NCBI RefSeq assembly: GCF_964340395.1
Contig: NC_135553.1
Coordinates: forward strand, 6,664,501-6,728,500
Length of the DNA: 64,000 bases
Source: Glandiceps talaboti
Taxonomy: Eukaryota > Hemichordata > Enteropneusta > Spengelidae
Direction: 5' to 3'
Shown piece by piece: positions 10,588 to 20,895 of the stretch (position 1 is its first letter; every line of letters begins with the position of its first letter). The position numbers and the translations under genes were made by a program. The notes under the pieces were generated by a model. That model was not told the origin of the DNA. It made no database searches and was given only the letters and a program-made list of their open reading frames with translations.

Positions 10588-11815
10588 GATGAGTTAGTGC
10601 AGACTAACCGTGAGTTAGTGCAGACTTAACCGTGAGTTAGTGCTGACTATCGGTAAGGTAATGCTGACTATTAACCGTGAGTTAGTGCTGACTAACCGTG
10701 AGTTAGTGCTGACTAACCGTAAGTTAGTGCTGACTATCGGTAAGGTAATGCTGACTATCAGTGAGTTAGTGCTGACTAACCATGGGTTAGTGCTGACTAA
10801 CAGTGGGTTAGTGCTGACTAACAGTGGGTTAGTGCTGACTAACCATGGGTTAGTGCTGACTAACAGTGGGTTAGTGCTGACTAACCGTGTGTTAGTGCTG
10901 ACTATCCATGAGGTAGTGCAAACTATCAGTGAGTGCTGACCAACAGTGAGTTAGTGCTGACTAGCACTGAGTTAGTGTTGGCTAACAATAAGGTTGTACT
11001 CACTGTCAATAAGTCAATCCTTTCTGGCAATGAGTCACTGCGAAAACTTAAAAGCAGTAAGTTAGTGGTATTTATCAATGGGTTACTTTTAGCTACCAGT
11101 GAGCCAATGCTAACTATCTACGAATTAGTGCCAATTATCAATGGTTCAGTGTTAATTACCAGTGAGATAGTGCTATATATCAATAGGCTAATGTTAACTA
11201 CCACTGTGTTACAGCTAACTACCACTTAGTTACTACTAACTACCACTTAGTTACTGCTAACTACCAATGAGTTACTGCTAACTACCAATGAGTTACTGCT
11301 AACTACCAGTGAGATAGTGCTATATATCAATAGGCTAATGTTAACTACCACTGTGTTACAGCTAACTACCACTTAGTTACTGCTAACTACCAATGAGTTA
11401 CTGCTAACTACCAATGAGTTAGTGCTAACTACCAGTGAGATAGTGCTATATATCAATAGGCTAATGTTAACTACCACTGTGTTACAGCTAACTACCACTT
11501 AGTTACTGCTAACTACCAATGAGTTACTGCTAACTACCAATGAGTTACTGCTAACTACCAGTGAGATAGTGCTATATATCAATAGGCTAATGTTAACTAC
11601 CACTGTGTTACAGCTAACTACCACTTAGTTACTGCTAACTACCAATGAGTTACTGCTAACTACCAATGAGTTACTGCTAACTACCAGTGAGATAGTGCTA
11701 TATATCAATAGGCTAATGTTAACTACCACTGTGTTACAGCTAACTACCACTTAGTTACTGCTAACTACCAATGAGTTACTACTAACTACCAATGAATTAC
11801 ATTGTACCAGCCTAT
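10588..11815 (+). repeat. 21-bp satellite with 126-bp higher-order repeat
   Basis: The 5' part repeats gttagtgctgactaaccgtga and variants. From 11164 the monomer is of the gttactgctaactaccaatg type. Within it a marker monomer gagatagtgctatatatcaa recurs at 11164, 11311, 11437, 11563 and 11689: spacing 147, then 126 bp three times. That equals 7 and 6 monomers. Open frames across it (for example 10640-10939) only reflect the multiple-of-3 unit. Confidence 0.95.
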
Positions 11816-12288
11816 GTGGTTGCTTTGTTGATCATGGGCATACATAAGAGTGAGTGTACATGTCTTGAGATGAAGTGTTAGAACTGTGTGTTTGAGATGA
11901 CATTTTAGAACTGTGTGTTTACACTTTGTTTGAAAAGCACAGGGTTGAAGTTTTTAGAACTGTTTCTTTTCACTCTGTCAAGTGGAGAGTTATTGGAATT
12001 GTTTGTTTGTTTGTTTGTTTGCACTCATTTGAAAAATTGGTAGTTGATGTTTTAGAATGATTTGTTTCCACTTTTTTAAATGGAGCATTGAAATTTTGGA
12101 AGTTTGTTTACACAGATTGTGTTAATGGAAACCTGACATGTTAGTCAGTACTTGTACATAGTCACCGGGTAATAGAAACTGTATTTCTTTCTTCCAAAAA
12201 ATACTTCATACAGTTACATACTTTTTGATTGAAATCCAATGATACTGCCACATTCCAAATTTTACTAAACATTATCTAATTATTGGTG
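11816..12288. other. Spacer between two satellite blocks
   Basis: Contains a few diverged ttagaactgtgtgtttaca-type near-repeats and a short (GTTT)n at about 12001-12018. No gene seen. Confidence 0.6.
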
Positions 12289-13012
12289 AGTGAGTTAGTG
12301 CTAACCATCAATGAGTTAGTGCTAAACTATTGGTGAGTCAGGGTTTACCATCATCAGGGTAGTGTTTCCTGTGGGTGTTAGCATTACAAGCTGTAACTCA
12401 TCAATTGTTAGCACTAACTCATTTGTAGTTAGATTAACTCACCCCATAGTTAGTATTAACTTGTTGATAGCATTACTTCCTTTGTAGTGAGCACTAACTC
12501 ATTGATAGTTTGCACTAACTCATTTGTAGTTAGATTGACTCACCCATAGTTAGTGTTAACACACTGACAGTTACCACTAACTCATTGGTATGTCCACTTG
12601 GTGAGCTAGTGCTAACTACAATTGAGTTGATGCTAACTATCAGTGAGTTAACACTACCAATGGATAAGTTAATTTCATTGCAAATGAGTTAGTGCAAACT
12701 GTCAATGAGTAAATGCTGACTAACAGTAAGTGCTAGTAAGTGCTGTAGTTGAACTACAATTGTGTTAGTGCTATTAAAACTATCAGTGAGTTAGTGCTGA
12801 CTAACAGTAAGTGCTTACTATAATTGTGTTAGTGCTAATTATCAGAGTTAATACTGACTAGCAGTAAGTGCTAACTATAATTGTGTTAGTGCTAACTATC
12901 ACTGAGTTAATACTAACTATTGACGAGTTAATGAGGGAGTTAGTGCTAATTATCAATGAGATAGTGCTAATGGTGGGTGAGTAAATGTTAACTACCTATA
13001 AGTTAGTGCCAC
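12289..13012. repeat. Second 21-bp satellite block with orientation switches
   Basis: Diverged gagttagtgctaactatca monomers run forward at 12289-12350. They run in reverse complement (ttagcactaactcat) at about 12385-12595 and forward again to 13012. The monomers are more degenerate than in the first block. Confidence 0.85.
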
Positions 13013-13992
13013 GAGTCTCCAGAAAGTAAGAAAACAATTTCACTGTACATGTCCATCTCTTCACTCTTTCATTGACACAATCATCATATTATTTGAGTAA
13101 ATAATTGGTTGATTGATTGATTGATTAATTGACCAATGAGTCCAGTTACTTGCATTTCTTCTCCATGCACTCGATCGACAAGCCAAAGGTTTACAGCACA
13201 GCTTTGAAGTGTAACCATTTATAAACAGTTCAAAACATCAGAATGAGTGTACAGTAATATTTTGTAAATAGCTTCGGCTTGGGTCTATAATTGGATAGGG
13301 AAGATACTGTAGTATAAATGTGTGCAAGCAGCTTGTGCTAATGATATGGCGTCATCATTTGGAAACCATAGGGAGCTGTGATCTGTGTAGAGCGCCCTCG
13401 GTGGCATAACTTTGAAACATGCCTATTTTGGACAAATAATGCCGGATTCTTCAAAGACAATGCATTATTTCAAATGCAAGATTGATTGTCCTGAGCCTGA
13501 TATGTAACAATAAGTATTCCAAATATGGACTTGAAGTACTGATCAAAATACCTCATTGTTTCTATGGTAACTTAATAACCTTGTTTTCTAGCCAAACAAT
13601 GAAAATCAAGAGTGATAAAATTAATTCCTTATGAAGCTTAAAGCCAGACATGTAGCAATTTATTGTAAATGTGTGGACGTTTTAGATCTTTGCATGAAAC
13701 CATACGCCTTGCACTTGATATTTTTAATGGAAAGTTATAACAATAAACTAACTTTACAAGAGACCTTGTATCAATAAACTTGCTGTAAAAAAAAGAAGCC
13801 TTTAATCGGAGTTTTCTTAGAAAATGTACATTTTTGTGTCTTTGAATTGTAATTCTTGTGTATTTGATTTGTTTTGGAGTAAATCTGATAATCATGTGTT
13901 TCCATGGAAATCTACATTTTGTCTTGTGATGTTTAAAGGAATGAAAACTCTTCTCCTGTGATTAGAAGGGGGTGTTGGATGGGAATGTGAGT
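13013..13992. other. Spacer downstream of EEF2KMT; possible 3' UTR
   Basis: Minus-strand poly(A)-like hexamers occur at 13801-13806 (ATTAAA) and 13659-13664 (AATAAA), about 0.7-0.9 kb past the EEF2KMT stop. A short (GATT)n lies at about 13110-13125. No other gene was recognised. Confidence 0.4.
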
Positions 13993-14238
13993 TATTGGAA
14001 GGGGGATGTGAATGGGGCTGTCGGAGAGGATTGTGAGTTATTGGAAGGGGGTGTGAATCGGGCTGTCGGAGAGGATTGTGAGTTATTGGAAGGGGGTGTG
14101 AATCGGGCTGTTGGAGAGGATTGTGAGTTATTGGAAGGGGGTGTGAATCAGGCTGTCGGAGAGGATTGTGAGTTATTGGAAGGGGGTGTAGATGGGGCTG
14201 TTGGAGGGGAGTGTGGATGGGGATGTGAGGCAGGTTGA
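13993..14238. repeat. 45-bp minisatellite, about 5 copies
   Basis: The unit runs gttattggaaggggg + tgtgaatcgggctgtcggag + aggattgtga, with exact 45-bp spacing (for example ttggaaggggg at 14041 and 14086). G-rich on the + strand. It translates as a 15-residue repeat, but no splice or start context supports coding. It lies about 300 bp past the EEF2KMT stop. Confidence 0.95.
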
Positions 14239-14532
14239 GTTATTAGAAGGGGGTTGGGGAGGGGGTCATGAGCCAGACATCTCATTTCTGGGGACTTTGA
14301 AAAGTCATAGTATTTCACCATTTTCCCTATGATAACACCTTATACACAACATAACAGGTCAATTCCAACATGCAGTAATATTCTTCAAGGTATTGCTTGA
14401 CCAGCTTAGATTAATATCTTAATAACGTTTGTCATCATTTGAAATCAAATACGATATTATTAAGTCTTCTCCTGTCTTCTGCCTCATAACATCTAAATAA
14501 TCTCAGGCACAAAGTCTGATGTCAATATTTGT

Positions 14533-14636
14533 TCATTGCTTAGACAACTTCAACAATTTGATAGGACAACTGGTATCGTAGTGGAATATTTGTTGTTTTG
14601 GTCCTTCCATATCTTCAACAGTTATGTCGCTGCCAG
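14533..14636 (-). CDS. EEF2KMT: EEF2KMT exon 8 (C-terminus, TGA)
   Basis: Acceptor cctcttacag. Reads AGSDITVEDMEGPKQQIFHY then DTSCPIKLLKLSKQ and stop. Matches the final strand region of the family (E/PKQQIFHY against human EQKLFPY). Phase 1 junction G+CT with exon 7. Confidence 0.87.
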
Positions 14637-15159
14637 CTGTAAGAGGTACATATCAAATATTAAGCTTTATACGATAGCCTGGATCAATGGGTTTTGTAGA
14701 CTTACATTCTACAGTGGAAGGGCCTAAATTTGGAAGGATCTGTAAGCCATTCAACTAAGGCAAAATAAATGTTTTATCATACCATGAAACGCCTATTTAA
14801 AAATACATTTGAATTTACACATTTTCTGACAATCCTGGAAAGTCATATTTTGATTAAAATTATCATAGTAGAAGCCAAAGCTGTATCACGAACTGAGACA
14901 CATACAGCAATCTACAAACTGCTGGGGCATGATATGGATAATTATTGAATGGGTAGAGCTTGAGATTCTAGCAATACATAGGGATGTGATATAATGTTTG
15001 TGATAAAATTACTTACATTTTAGTACTATCTTGGCAGGCTGCTAGTAGTTTGACTCAACCTACGGCTAAATTCCTCCTAATATCCATAATGCAAGCTTCC
15101 CCACATAACCATATCAGTGATGTTTACTCCCAATACCAATGATGCCCCTCAGAGCCCCC

Positions 15160-15196
<37 letters not shown>

Positions 15197-17719
15197 ATGC
15201 ATATCAATAATGGTTTTTCTTACCTAGTTCATCCAGAAAGAGTGTGAATGTGTCATGTGATCTGACAGTTGATGCTATGTACGCTATGGTTGGATATTCA
15301 GGGTCATTGTGCTGAGATAGTAGATCATCTAAAACCCTTACTAAGTGTGCCATTATACTAGGATCAAACACCACATCTGATGAAAATTAAAATTCAATTA
15401 ATTAGGAACCTCCTTGTACTTAAAGACAACAACTGTCATGGCTTTGTAAGATGTGCATTTTTAGCGTGTGCGTTTGTCATATGTTTAGCACTACTATACA
15501 TAAGTATTGATGCATGTGTGACTTTGTATCATGTGTATATGTATGTGAGTGTCTGTGTGTGAAGAATGTATAGCTCATGTGATACTTTTCTCTTCTGTAC
15601 ATAAAACTTGTTCATCTGCATAGATTATAAAAAAATTGGTGAACAGTCTATGGTTTGCAATAATGATTTCACTACTAAGTAACATTTTTCCATGTAAATA
15701 TGTAGATGTCTTTCCTTCATATTGCTACCCAATGGATTCAGTACATTACAGTACTTTTCATTACATTACATTACATTACATTACATTACATTACATTACA
15801 CTACATTACATTACATTGTATTACATTACATTACATTACATTACATTACATTACATTACATTACATTACTTTACACTACATTATATTACATTGCATTACA
15901 TTACATTACATTGTATTACATTGCATTACATTACATTACATTGCATTGCATTACATTACATTACATTGCATTACATTACATTACATTACATTGCATTACA
16001 TTACATTACATTACATTACATTACATTACATTAAAGTCTAAAGTCAATGTTTACCTGCTGCAATAACAATATCCGGCTGTATAGAGTTCAATTCTTCTGT
16101 TGTAACATTAACCCAATCTAAACATCTGACACACACACAGTCAGACCTGTAAATGTAACCAATGTCACCATTTCCACAATTGTCACCATGTAGGTGAATA
16201 GACAGACTTGTGTTCACACTGTCTTTATCACACAAATCACTGACAGTTTGGTCTTTTTTGTTGTCTTTACTGTCTGTTTGCCTTGTGTCATTGTGTTCTG
16301 TCTCTCCTGTACTTCCCTCTGGCATAGTGGTCTGTTCTACTAAGTCATGTGTGGTAGTCATATTGGTTGTACAGACAGAGTCTTCAGTCAGAGTACAGCA
16401 GTCTGATTCACTGCCAGATTCAGCTGTCTCACATACAAGACTAGAGGCACCTCCTTCATTGTTAGTCTGTGTATTTATTTTAACATTGTCTACCAATGAT
16501 TTCAAAACATGTCCATGGAAGTCTGACAAGTCTATATTCTTTATTTGACAAGATTTGTAAAGTGTTATACCCAACATTCCACAACCACTACCAAGCTCTA
16601 GAACCTTTCTGAAAATAAGGAAAATTCCTCTGTTACTATTGAGAAGGTATCTAGAATAAACACACCATAATATGTACATATTCTATATGCACCATTGATA
16701 ACATGCACTGGTGTGCACACATAACAGTAGTATTTGCACTGAAGTGTAATACTGAAAACATACCTGTATGCAAAGTATTATGCGAGTAAGTATGCAATCA
16801 TTCCTTGTACAAAAGCGCATGGTCACAACACAGTATCATTTTAACGGAAATTTACTGTTTCGGATAAACATATGTAATAAGAACAGAACCTCATGCCATG
16901 TCACGTGAGTGAGTTCTAGTTTGGGTCCTAACATGTATTTACACTTGTGCTTGCAGTTTTTTCCACTGCACTGTCATTTGCTATTCTCTTGAAAGTGCTG
17001 TGTGCATATATATCCCAGGTCTGCCACATTTGCACTCACATGTCATGGGGTTAACCGTCATATTACTATTTGTATAAACATTTTATACTCACTTGTTGTG
17101 GAAGATATGTGTATTATCAACAATCCATTCTGCCATGTATAATGATGCTGGCCATGTATGTAACCCTGTAGTTCCATGTGATATCAATTGTACAGTCTCC
17201 TCCATACTTACAGTCTTACCATTTGGCTAGGGATTGAGAGGGAATGAAAACTTATCTATAGCTGTGTTGTGAGATTACATACACTGGGCAAGTTACCAAT
17301 CTTTGCTTTTCAGCCTCTCATGAATAACTGTATTGTTTTCACCATCTATTTGATCAACTGATTGAAACAAATTCTATCTACAAATCAATACTTTAACCCT
17401 CTAAAGGATGACACCTTTTTTGGTGTAATTACACTAGAGGCCAAGTACTTGACCATTAACTATCTTGATAACTTACAAGGAAGTAGGTTTTATAGCATTT
17501 ATCCTCTTCTTCACTGGTGCTAATTAGTTCTGCATATTTTTCAAAGATTTCTTCACAAACATCGACACCACTGTCTTCACACTATAGAAAACATTAAGTT
17601 ATGACATTTAAACATTTCAAACAATTTTATTTTTAGAGCGAAATCCATCAGAGATGTCACTGGACATACAAGAAACCCTCTCACACATATATACACATGC
17701 ACACTGTGTACATTTGGTC

Positions 17720-17780
<61 letters not shown>

Positions 17781-19560
17781 GTCTCTCTCTGTTTCTCTGT
17801 TTCTCTCTGTGGTCTACACTGATTATCTCAATGATGTTCTCATAACTGTCAAACAGAAAGTCTACTCCAGCATCATAGTATTAAAATCCCACCCATTAGG
17901 GGGGTATTAAAATCCCACCCATTAGGGGGGTTTCCAATTTTCAACCACAGAGGGCACACCCTGGTGGTGGCTCACAGCCATATAATTATTTTCAGGTGGA
18001 TAACACTTCTTTCTTTCTATATATTTAGTTTTATATATTTAGTTGTACATGTTTATGAAACATTGATATTTCATTGATATTTTTCTCTTCCTTTCTTTCA
18101 ACCTCTCTGCTCTCACATGCATGTACTATGTCTGATGTCATCACAACAAAAGTATGTCTAATCAAATCAGCTTTCTTCTCATACATTGTCATTACTACAT
18201 TATACATATATGTACACTACATACTTTCTGCATCAATGTTTTAAGAAACTTCTTTTGGTACATCCTGGATGGTGGACATTGTTTACATAGCTCACTGTTG
18301 GTAGTCTGAAATAACAGAGGGGTTAAAGGTCAAAAATATGACACATTTACTGGTAGATCTGATCAGAACCTAGCTGATTCAGTTTCCACTGTCATTACTC
18401 TTGAAAGCATTTGTACATTTTAGTTCAATTCTGATGGTGTGACTAATTACATTACCTGCGAGTTGTGTCTGTTCCAAACAAAAGGCTCTGTATGTTTACT
18501 TATTCTGCCACTAGATGGCGCTATTGCCACAACACTGATTATTCGTTGTTGCACATCACTGTGAACAGTTTGACAAAACCTGAAATCTGTCCACCTTCAA
18601 ACAGATTGCATCCACTGTTAACAGCGTTCCCGAACCTTAGCATAAACCTAAGTATTTCCATACTTTCAGACACACACACCTTTGTTGTGTCAAAATTGAC
18701 AATTTAATATCATCATACTGACTGTACATTTATTTGTTTATTTTCTAAATAATTTTATGATCCTGAAAAACATCTTACATCATTTGTCAAAGAAGCATTG
18801 AAATATTTAGGACAGTCTTCACTAAATAAAATAGATTGGGCGAGCATTTTTTATATATTACACTGAGCTACTGAATTCAATCAAACATGTTTAATTACCA
18901 TGGCAATGATTCTCTGTTGATCGTCCATTCCTGGACTCCATTCTTCATCAGTTTCTTGGTTCTATAAAGATCACAATGTGATAAGTTTTCTTATCTCTTA
19001 TTGAGGCTACACCACTGGGAACTGGTTTGATAATGTAAGTTAATGTTGACAATGAGTTACAGCAGCAGTCAAGGATGGTTAGTACATATAATGTATCTAT
19101 TAAAGATGGCAAGTTATTATACCTGGGTCCCGATCAAAACATGGATAAATGAATAGGAAACACTGTGCCCTCTATTATATTATGAATATGATTAAAATGA
19201 ATTACTGTTATGAATAAAATTGAATTCATAAACCAGGAAAAAAAATATGAGATGCAACTTATCATGTGGGTTGCAATCGAGTGGATGTCGACCACTAGCT
19301 ACCACCAGCAATGATCACGCAGTAATATAAATCAAATGCAAGATGGTTCAAAAAGGTATCAACATGTGCTGAAAAAAATCACTAAGTGAAAACACTATCT
19401 TTGTGTAACTCTGATGTGTGATACTGCTCCACCAGTCCACAATGCAGTCCTACCAATAAAACACACTTACCTTCCATTCAAAGTTTCTGAGTAGCACCAT
19501 CGAGAAAAACTGTGATACTATCATCTCTTCAAGTTTGTTAGCTTCCATTTCTAATGCCAT
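14533..19560 (-). CDS. EEF2KMT: eEF2-lysine N-methyltransferase (EEF2KMT/FAM86 family)
   Basis: Cytosolic seven-beta-strand S-adenosylmethionine methyltransferase that trimethylates a lysine of elongation factor 2 (family knowledge). Eight exons join in phase, 5' to 3' on the minus strand: 19560-19471, 18961-18899, 18305-18225, 17581-17477, 17226-17093, 16608-16055, 15376-15224 and 14636-14533. They total 1284 nt, 427 residues. Human is about 330. Residues 1-113 are the FAM86 N-terminal domain; ISHGTTGLHTWPAS precedes the catalytic fold. Motif I is VLELGSGCG (160-168), followed by SDFHGHVL and PDIVIAADVVF. DVVF (343-346) fits the DxxY/F motif of this group. The extra length is an insert at about 206-308. 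The start Met fits MxxxLEEMIVSQFFSMVLLR-like FAM86 starts. No frameshift seen. Confidence 0.95.
14637..15223. other. EEF2KMT intron 7
   Basis: Unique sequence plus a short (CA)n at about 15165-15190. No coding segment seen. Confidence 0.7.
15224..15376 (-). CDS. EEF2KMT: EEF2KMT exon 7
   Basis: 153 nt between tttcatcag and gtaaga. Encodes DVVFDPSIMAHLVRVLDDLL then SQHNDPEYPTIAYIASTVRS and HDTFTLFLDEL. Close in pattern to human DVLYCPEAIVSLVGVLRRL. Confidence 0.95.
15759..16032 (-). repeat. (TTACA)n pentanucleotide array beside a splice donor
   Basis: About 275 bp of TTACA units with few variants (ttgca, ttata). It ends 22 bp from the EEF2KMT exon-6 donor. On the transcribed (minus) sense the unit is TGTAA, so each unit contains GTAA. 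Open frames in all phases (ITLHY) are artefacts. Confidence 0.97.
16055..16608 (-). CDS. EEF2KMT: EEF2KMT exon 6 (SAM-binding core plus insert)
   Basis: 554 nt between ttattttcag and gtaaac. Begins KVLELGSGCGMLGITLYKSC and ends with NSIQPDIVIAA. Between NVKINTQTNNEG and the CVCVRCLDW strand lies an acidic Ser/Thr-rich insert of about 100 residues with no intron. Confidence 0.96.
16609..17092. other. EEF2KMT intron 5
   Basis: Unique intron sequence; nothing else recognised. Confidence 0.7.
17093..17226 (-). CDS. EEF2KMT: EEF2KMT exon 5
   Basis: 134 nt, acceptor ccctag, donor gtgagt. Encodes PNGKTVSMEETVQLISHGTT then GLHTWPASLYMAEWIVDNTH. GTTGLxTW is a FAM86 signature. The trailing AA is completed to Lys by exon 6. 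Confidence 0.95.
17477..17581 (-). CDS. EEF2KMT: EEF2KMT exon 4
   Basis: 105 nt, acceptor ttctatag, donor gtaagt, phase 0 at both ends. Encodes CEDSGVDVCEEIFEKYAELI then STSEEEDKCYKTYFL, corresponding to human LDELYEALAE...RSYLL. Confidence 0.9.
17720..17790. repeat. (CTGT)n microsatellite
   Basis: About 17 near-perfect CTGT units in EEF2KMT intron 3. On the gene's sense strand it is (ACAG)n. Confidence 0.95.
17881..17931. repeat. 26-bp direct duplication
   Basis: ttaaaatcccacccattagg + gggg(ta) occurs twice in tandem (17881-17906 and 17907-17931). In an EEF2KMT intron. Confidence 0.9.
17948..17957 (+). promoter_or_regulatory. CTCF-core-like motif
   Basis: CAGAGGGCAC matches the YAGRKGGCRC core of the CTCF consensus 10/10, preceded by CCA. 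Function is inferred only from the motif. Confidence 0.35.
18225..18305 (-). CDS. EEF2KMT: EEF2KMT exon 3
   Basis: 81 nt, acceptor atttcag, donor gtatgt. Encodes TTNSELCKQCPPSRMYQKKF then LKTLMQK, like the human HP-C-KHPPSVKYARCFL segment. Confidence 0.9.
18508..18521 (+). promoter_or_regulatory. CTCF consensus match (14/14)
   Basis: CCACTAGATGGCGC fits CCASYAGRKGGCRC at every position. It lies in an EEF2KMT intron about 2.2 kb from the divergent promoter. CTCF is present across bilaterians; occupancy here is unknown. Confidence 0.5.
18899..18961 (-). CDS. EEF2KMT: EEF2KMT exon 2
   Basis: 63 nt, acceptor tttatag, donor gtaatt, phase 0 at both ends. Encodes NQETDEEWSPGMDDQQRIIAM. Fits between exons 1 and 3 in frame. 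Confidence 0.85.
19165..19174 (-). promoter_or_regulatory. CTCF-core-like motif, minus orientation
   Basis: The reverse complement reads TAGAGGGCAC, 10/10 to YAGRKGGCRC. It faces the two forward motifs at 17948 and 18508. Confidence 0.3.
19471..19560 (-). CDS. EEF2KMT: EEF2KMT exon 1 (start codon)
   Basis: ATG at 19560-19558; 30 codons to a gtaagt donor. Encodes MALEMEANKLEEMIVSQFFS then MVLLRNFEWK, parallel to the human LLLQSFERRFLAARTLRSFPW start. A second in-frame Met lies at codon 5. Confidence 0.9.
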
Positions 19561-19630
19561 AATAATGATAAAAGAATAGTAAACATATTTATATCGTTGT
19601 CATAGTGATAGCTCTTACTGTTGTGGAGTC

Positions 19631-19955
19631 AAGATGGTCGAATGGTTCAAGTGGCCAGATTGAAATCTGCAGGTTGCAGATTTGAGCATTTCCCACTGTC
19701 ATTTGTTTCTGAGTCCTTGGGCAAGATTTGAATCCTGATTATGCCCGTCAACTCAGCTGTATAATTGGGGGACCTGGTAGGATAGAGGTTGCAATGTGAA
19801 TGCTTTAATCCGATGTGCTTAGAATAATATAAACATAAAGGCTGCAATGGATTGTATACTCCTGGGAGTTGAGGTCATAGATCTGTGCCAGGGGCAATAA
19901 TTGTAAAGGGCTTCGAGCACAGAGCTAGAATGGGAAAGCGCTATCCATTATTAAC
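19631..19955 (+). mobile_element. tRNA-headed SINE, copy 1
   Basis: Head resembles a tRNA gene (ggtcgaatggttcaagtggc, then aggttgcagatttgag in the B-box position, degraded). It shares a long body with the element at 37887-38220, including ccttgggcaagatt, gctgtataattggggg and ggtaggatagaggttgcaat. The tail is ctatccattattaa. It begins 71 bp upstream of the EEF2KMT start codon. Confidence 0.85.
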
Positions 19956-20440
19956 ACATTTCCGTCACTATAGACGGAGTGTGACTTGCTGTAACCATGG
20001 ATGTATCTCACTAAATACATCCATGCTGTAACACAGACTTATAAGTTACATCAACCATAGACCCCAGGGTCTATGTATCAACATAGCCACAGGCACTTGT
20101 TACCCGAGATATGTATGAAAACGTGTCTATCAGAATACAATAAAATATCAATAATATCGATAATATTGACGTGTTTTAGCCAATATGAAAGAGGTAAAAT
20201 AACACTTGTTTCTGTTATCGCGCAAGTCCACTCACCGCGAGATATAGTATATCAATAGCTGAATTATGTTCAATATATACTCACTCAGTAAAGATGGAAG
20301 GTTCTCTGAAGGTAACTGGTAAACCTAGCCTAGCTCAGTAGCTGGCTCCTAATGTAGCACGTATGGACGAAACGTGTCGTACTGTACGTGTTGGTACTCA
20401 GGATCCTAGGAGGACCCGTCGAAGCCCTTATACTTCTGTT

Positions 20441-20460
20441 ACTTCCTGTGATCCTTCCTG
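20441..20460 (-). promoter_or_regulatory. Paired ETS-type sites in divergent promoter
   Basis: ACTTCCTG (20441-20448) and CCTTCCTG (20453-20460) read CAGGAAGT and CAGGAAGG on the minus strand. Nearby are a minus-strand CAGAGGGCGC CTCF-like core (20489-20498) and a YY1-like GCCATATTG (20522-20530). The region lies between EEF2KMT (minus) and RNPS1 (plus). Confidence 0.45.
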
Positions 20461-20699
20461 CGATGATAGAAGCAGACGCCAATGTTTTGCGCCCTCTGTG
20501 GTGATATACTGTGTTTGGGCAGCCATATTGAGAGACTGGTTAGGAAATACCTGAAATATGTAAGTACAAAATCAGTAATATTTTCGTCCATCCTTGGGAG
20601 AATTCGGAATCAAATAAGGCTTTGACGAAGCCAAATAAACCTAGAATATATTAGTTGTGATATTTTTATAATTGCATACATAGTTCAACAGATATCGAT

Positions 20700-20895
20700 C
20701 AAAGTAGACTGGGTACCGGCACGATAACAGTGCAGTCGAGTGAATGGCCGACAAACGTCAACAAAGCGTCAGCCAACGTAAAGACAACGCTTATTGGGTA
20801 TAATAAATCGTCATTCCGACGCATGTTTCGTACGCGTAGTAGTGTTGTTCGTATTTCATGATACTCAAAATGAACTTTCACAGTTGCTATAATTT
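20700..20895 (+). promoter_or_regulatory. CpG-containing RNPS1 promoter and first-exon candidates
   Basis: CpG is clearly denser here than in neighbours. Two candidate first coding exons exist. The ATG at 20744 (MADKRQQSVSQ, good context) has a gtaaag donor after 20777 whose phase does not match the next exon. The ATG at 20870 (MNFHSCYN) ends at 20895 before gtacgt, in the required phase 2. Neither is proven; a missed small exon is possible. Confidence 0.4.

Noticed and set aside
10640-11229. Two adjacent 98-99 residue frames with LVLTN repeats
   Set aside because: The 21-bp satellite unit is a multiple of 3, so a frame stays open by chance. No start context, splice sites or homology.
13972-14238. 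88-residue repeat protein (CELLEGGVN type)
   Set aside because: Product of a 45-bp minisatellite on the strand opposite the nearest gene, with no promoter or splice support.
15636-16066. Three overlapping ITLHY-type frames
   Set aside because: A pentanucleotide array read in three phases; it lies in an EEF2KMT intron on the other strand.
19631-19700. tRNA gene
   Set aside because: The A/B-box-like head has no intact cloverleaf and is attached to a repeated body shared with 37887-38220; it is a SINE head.
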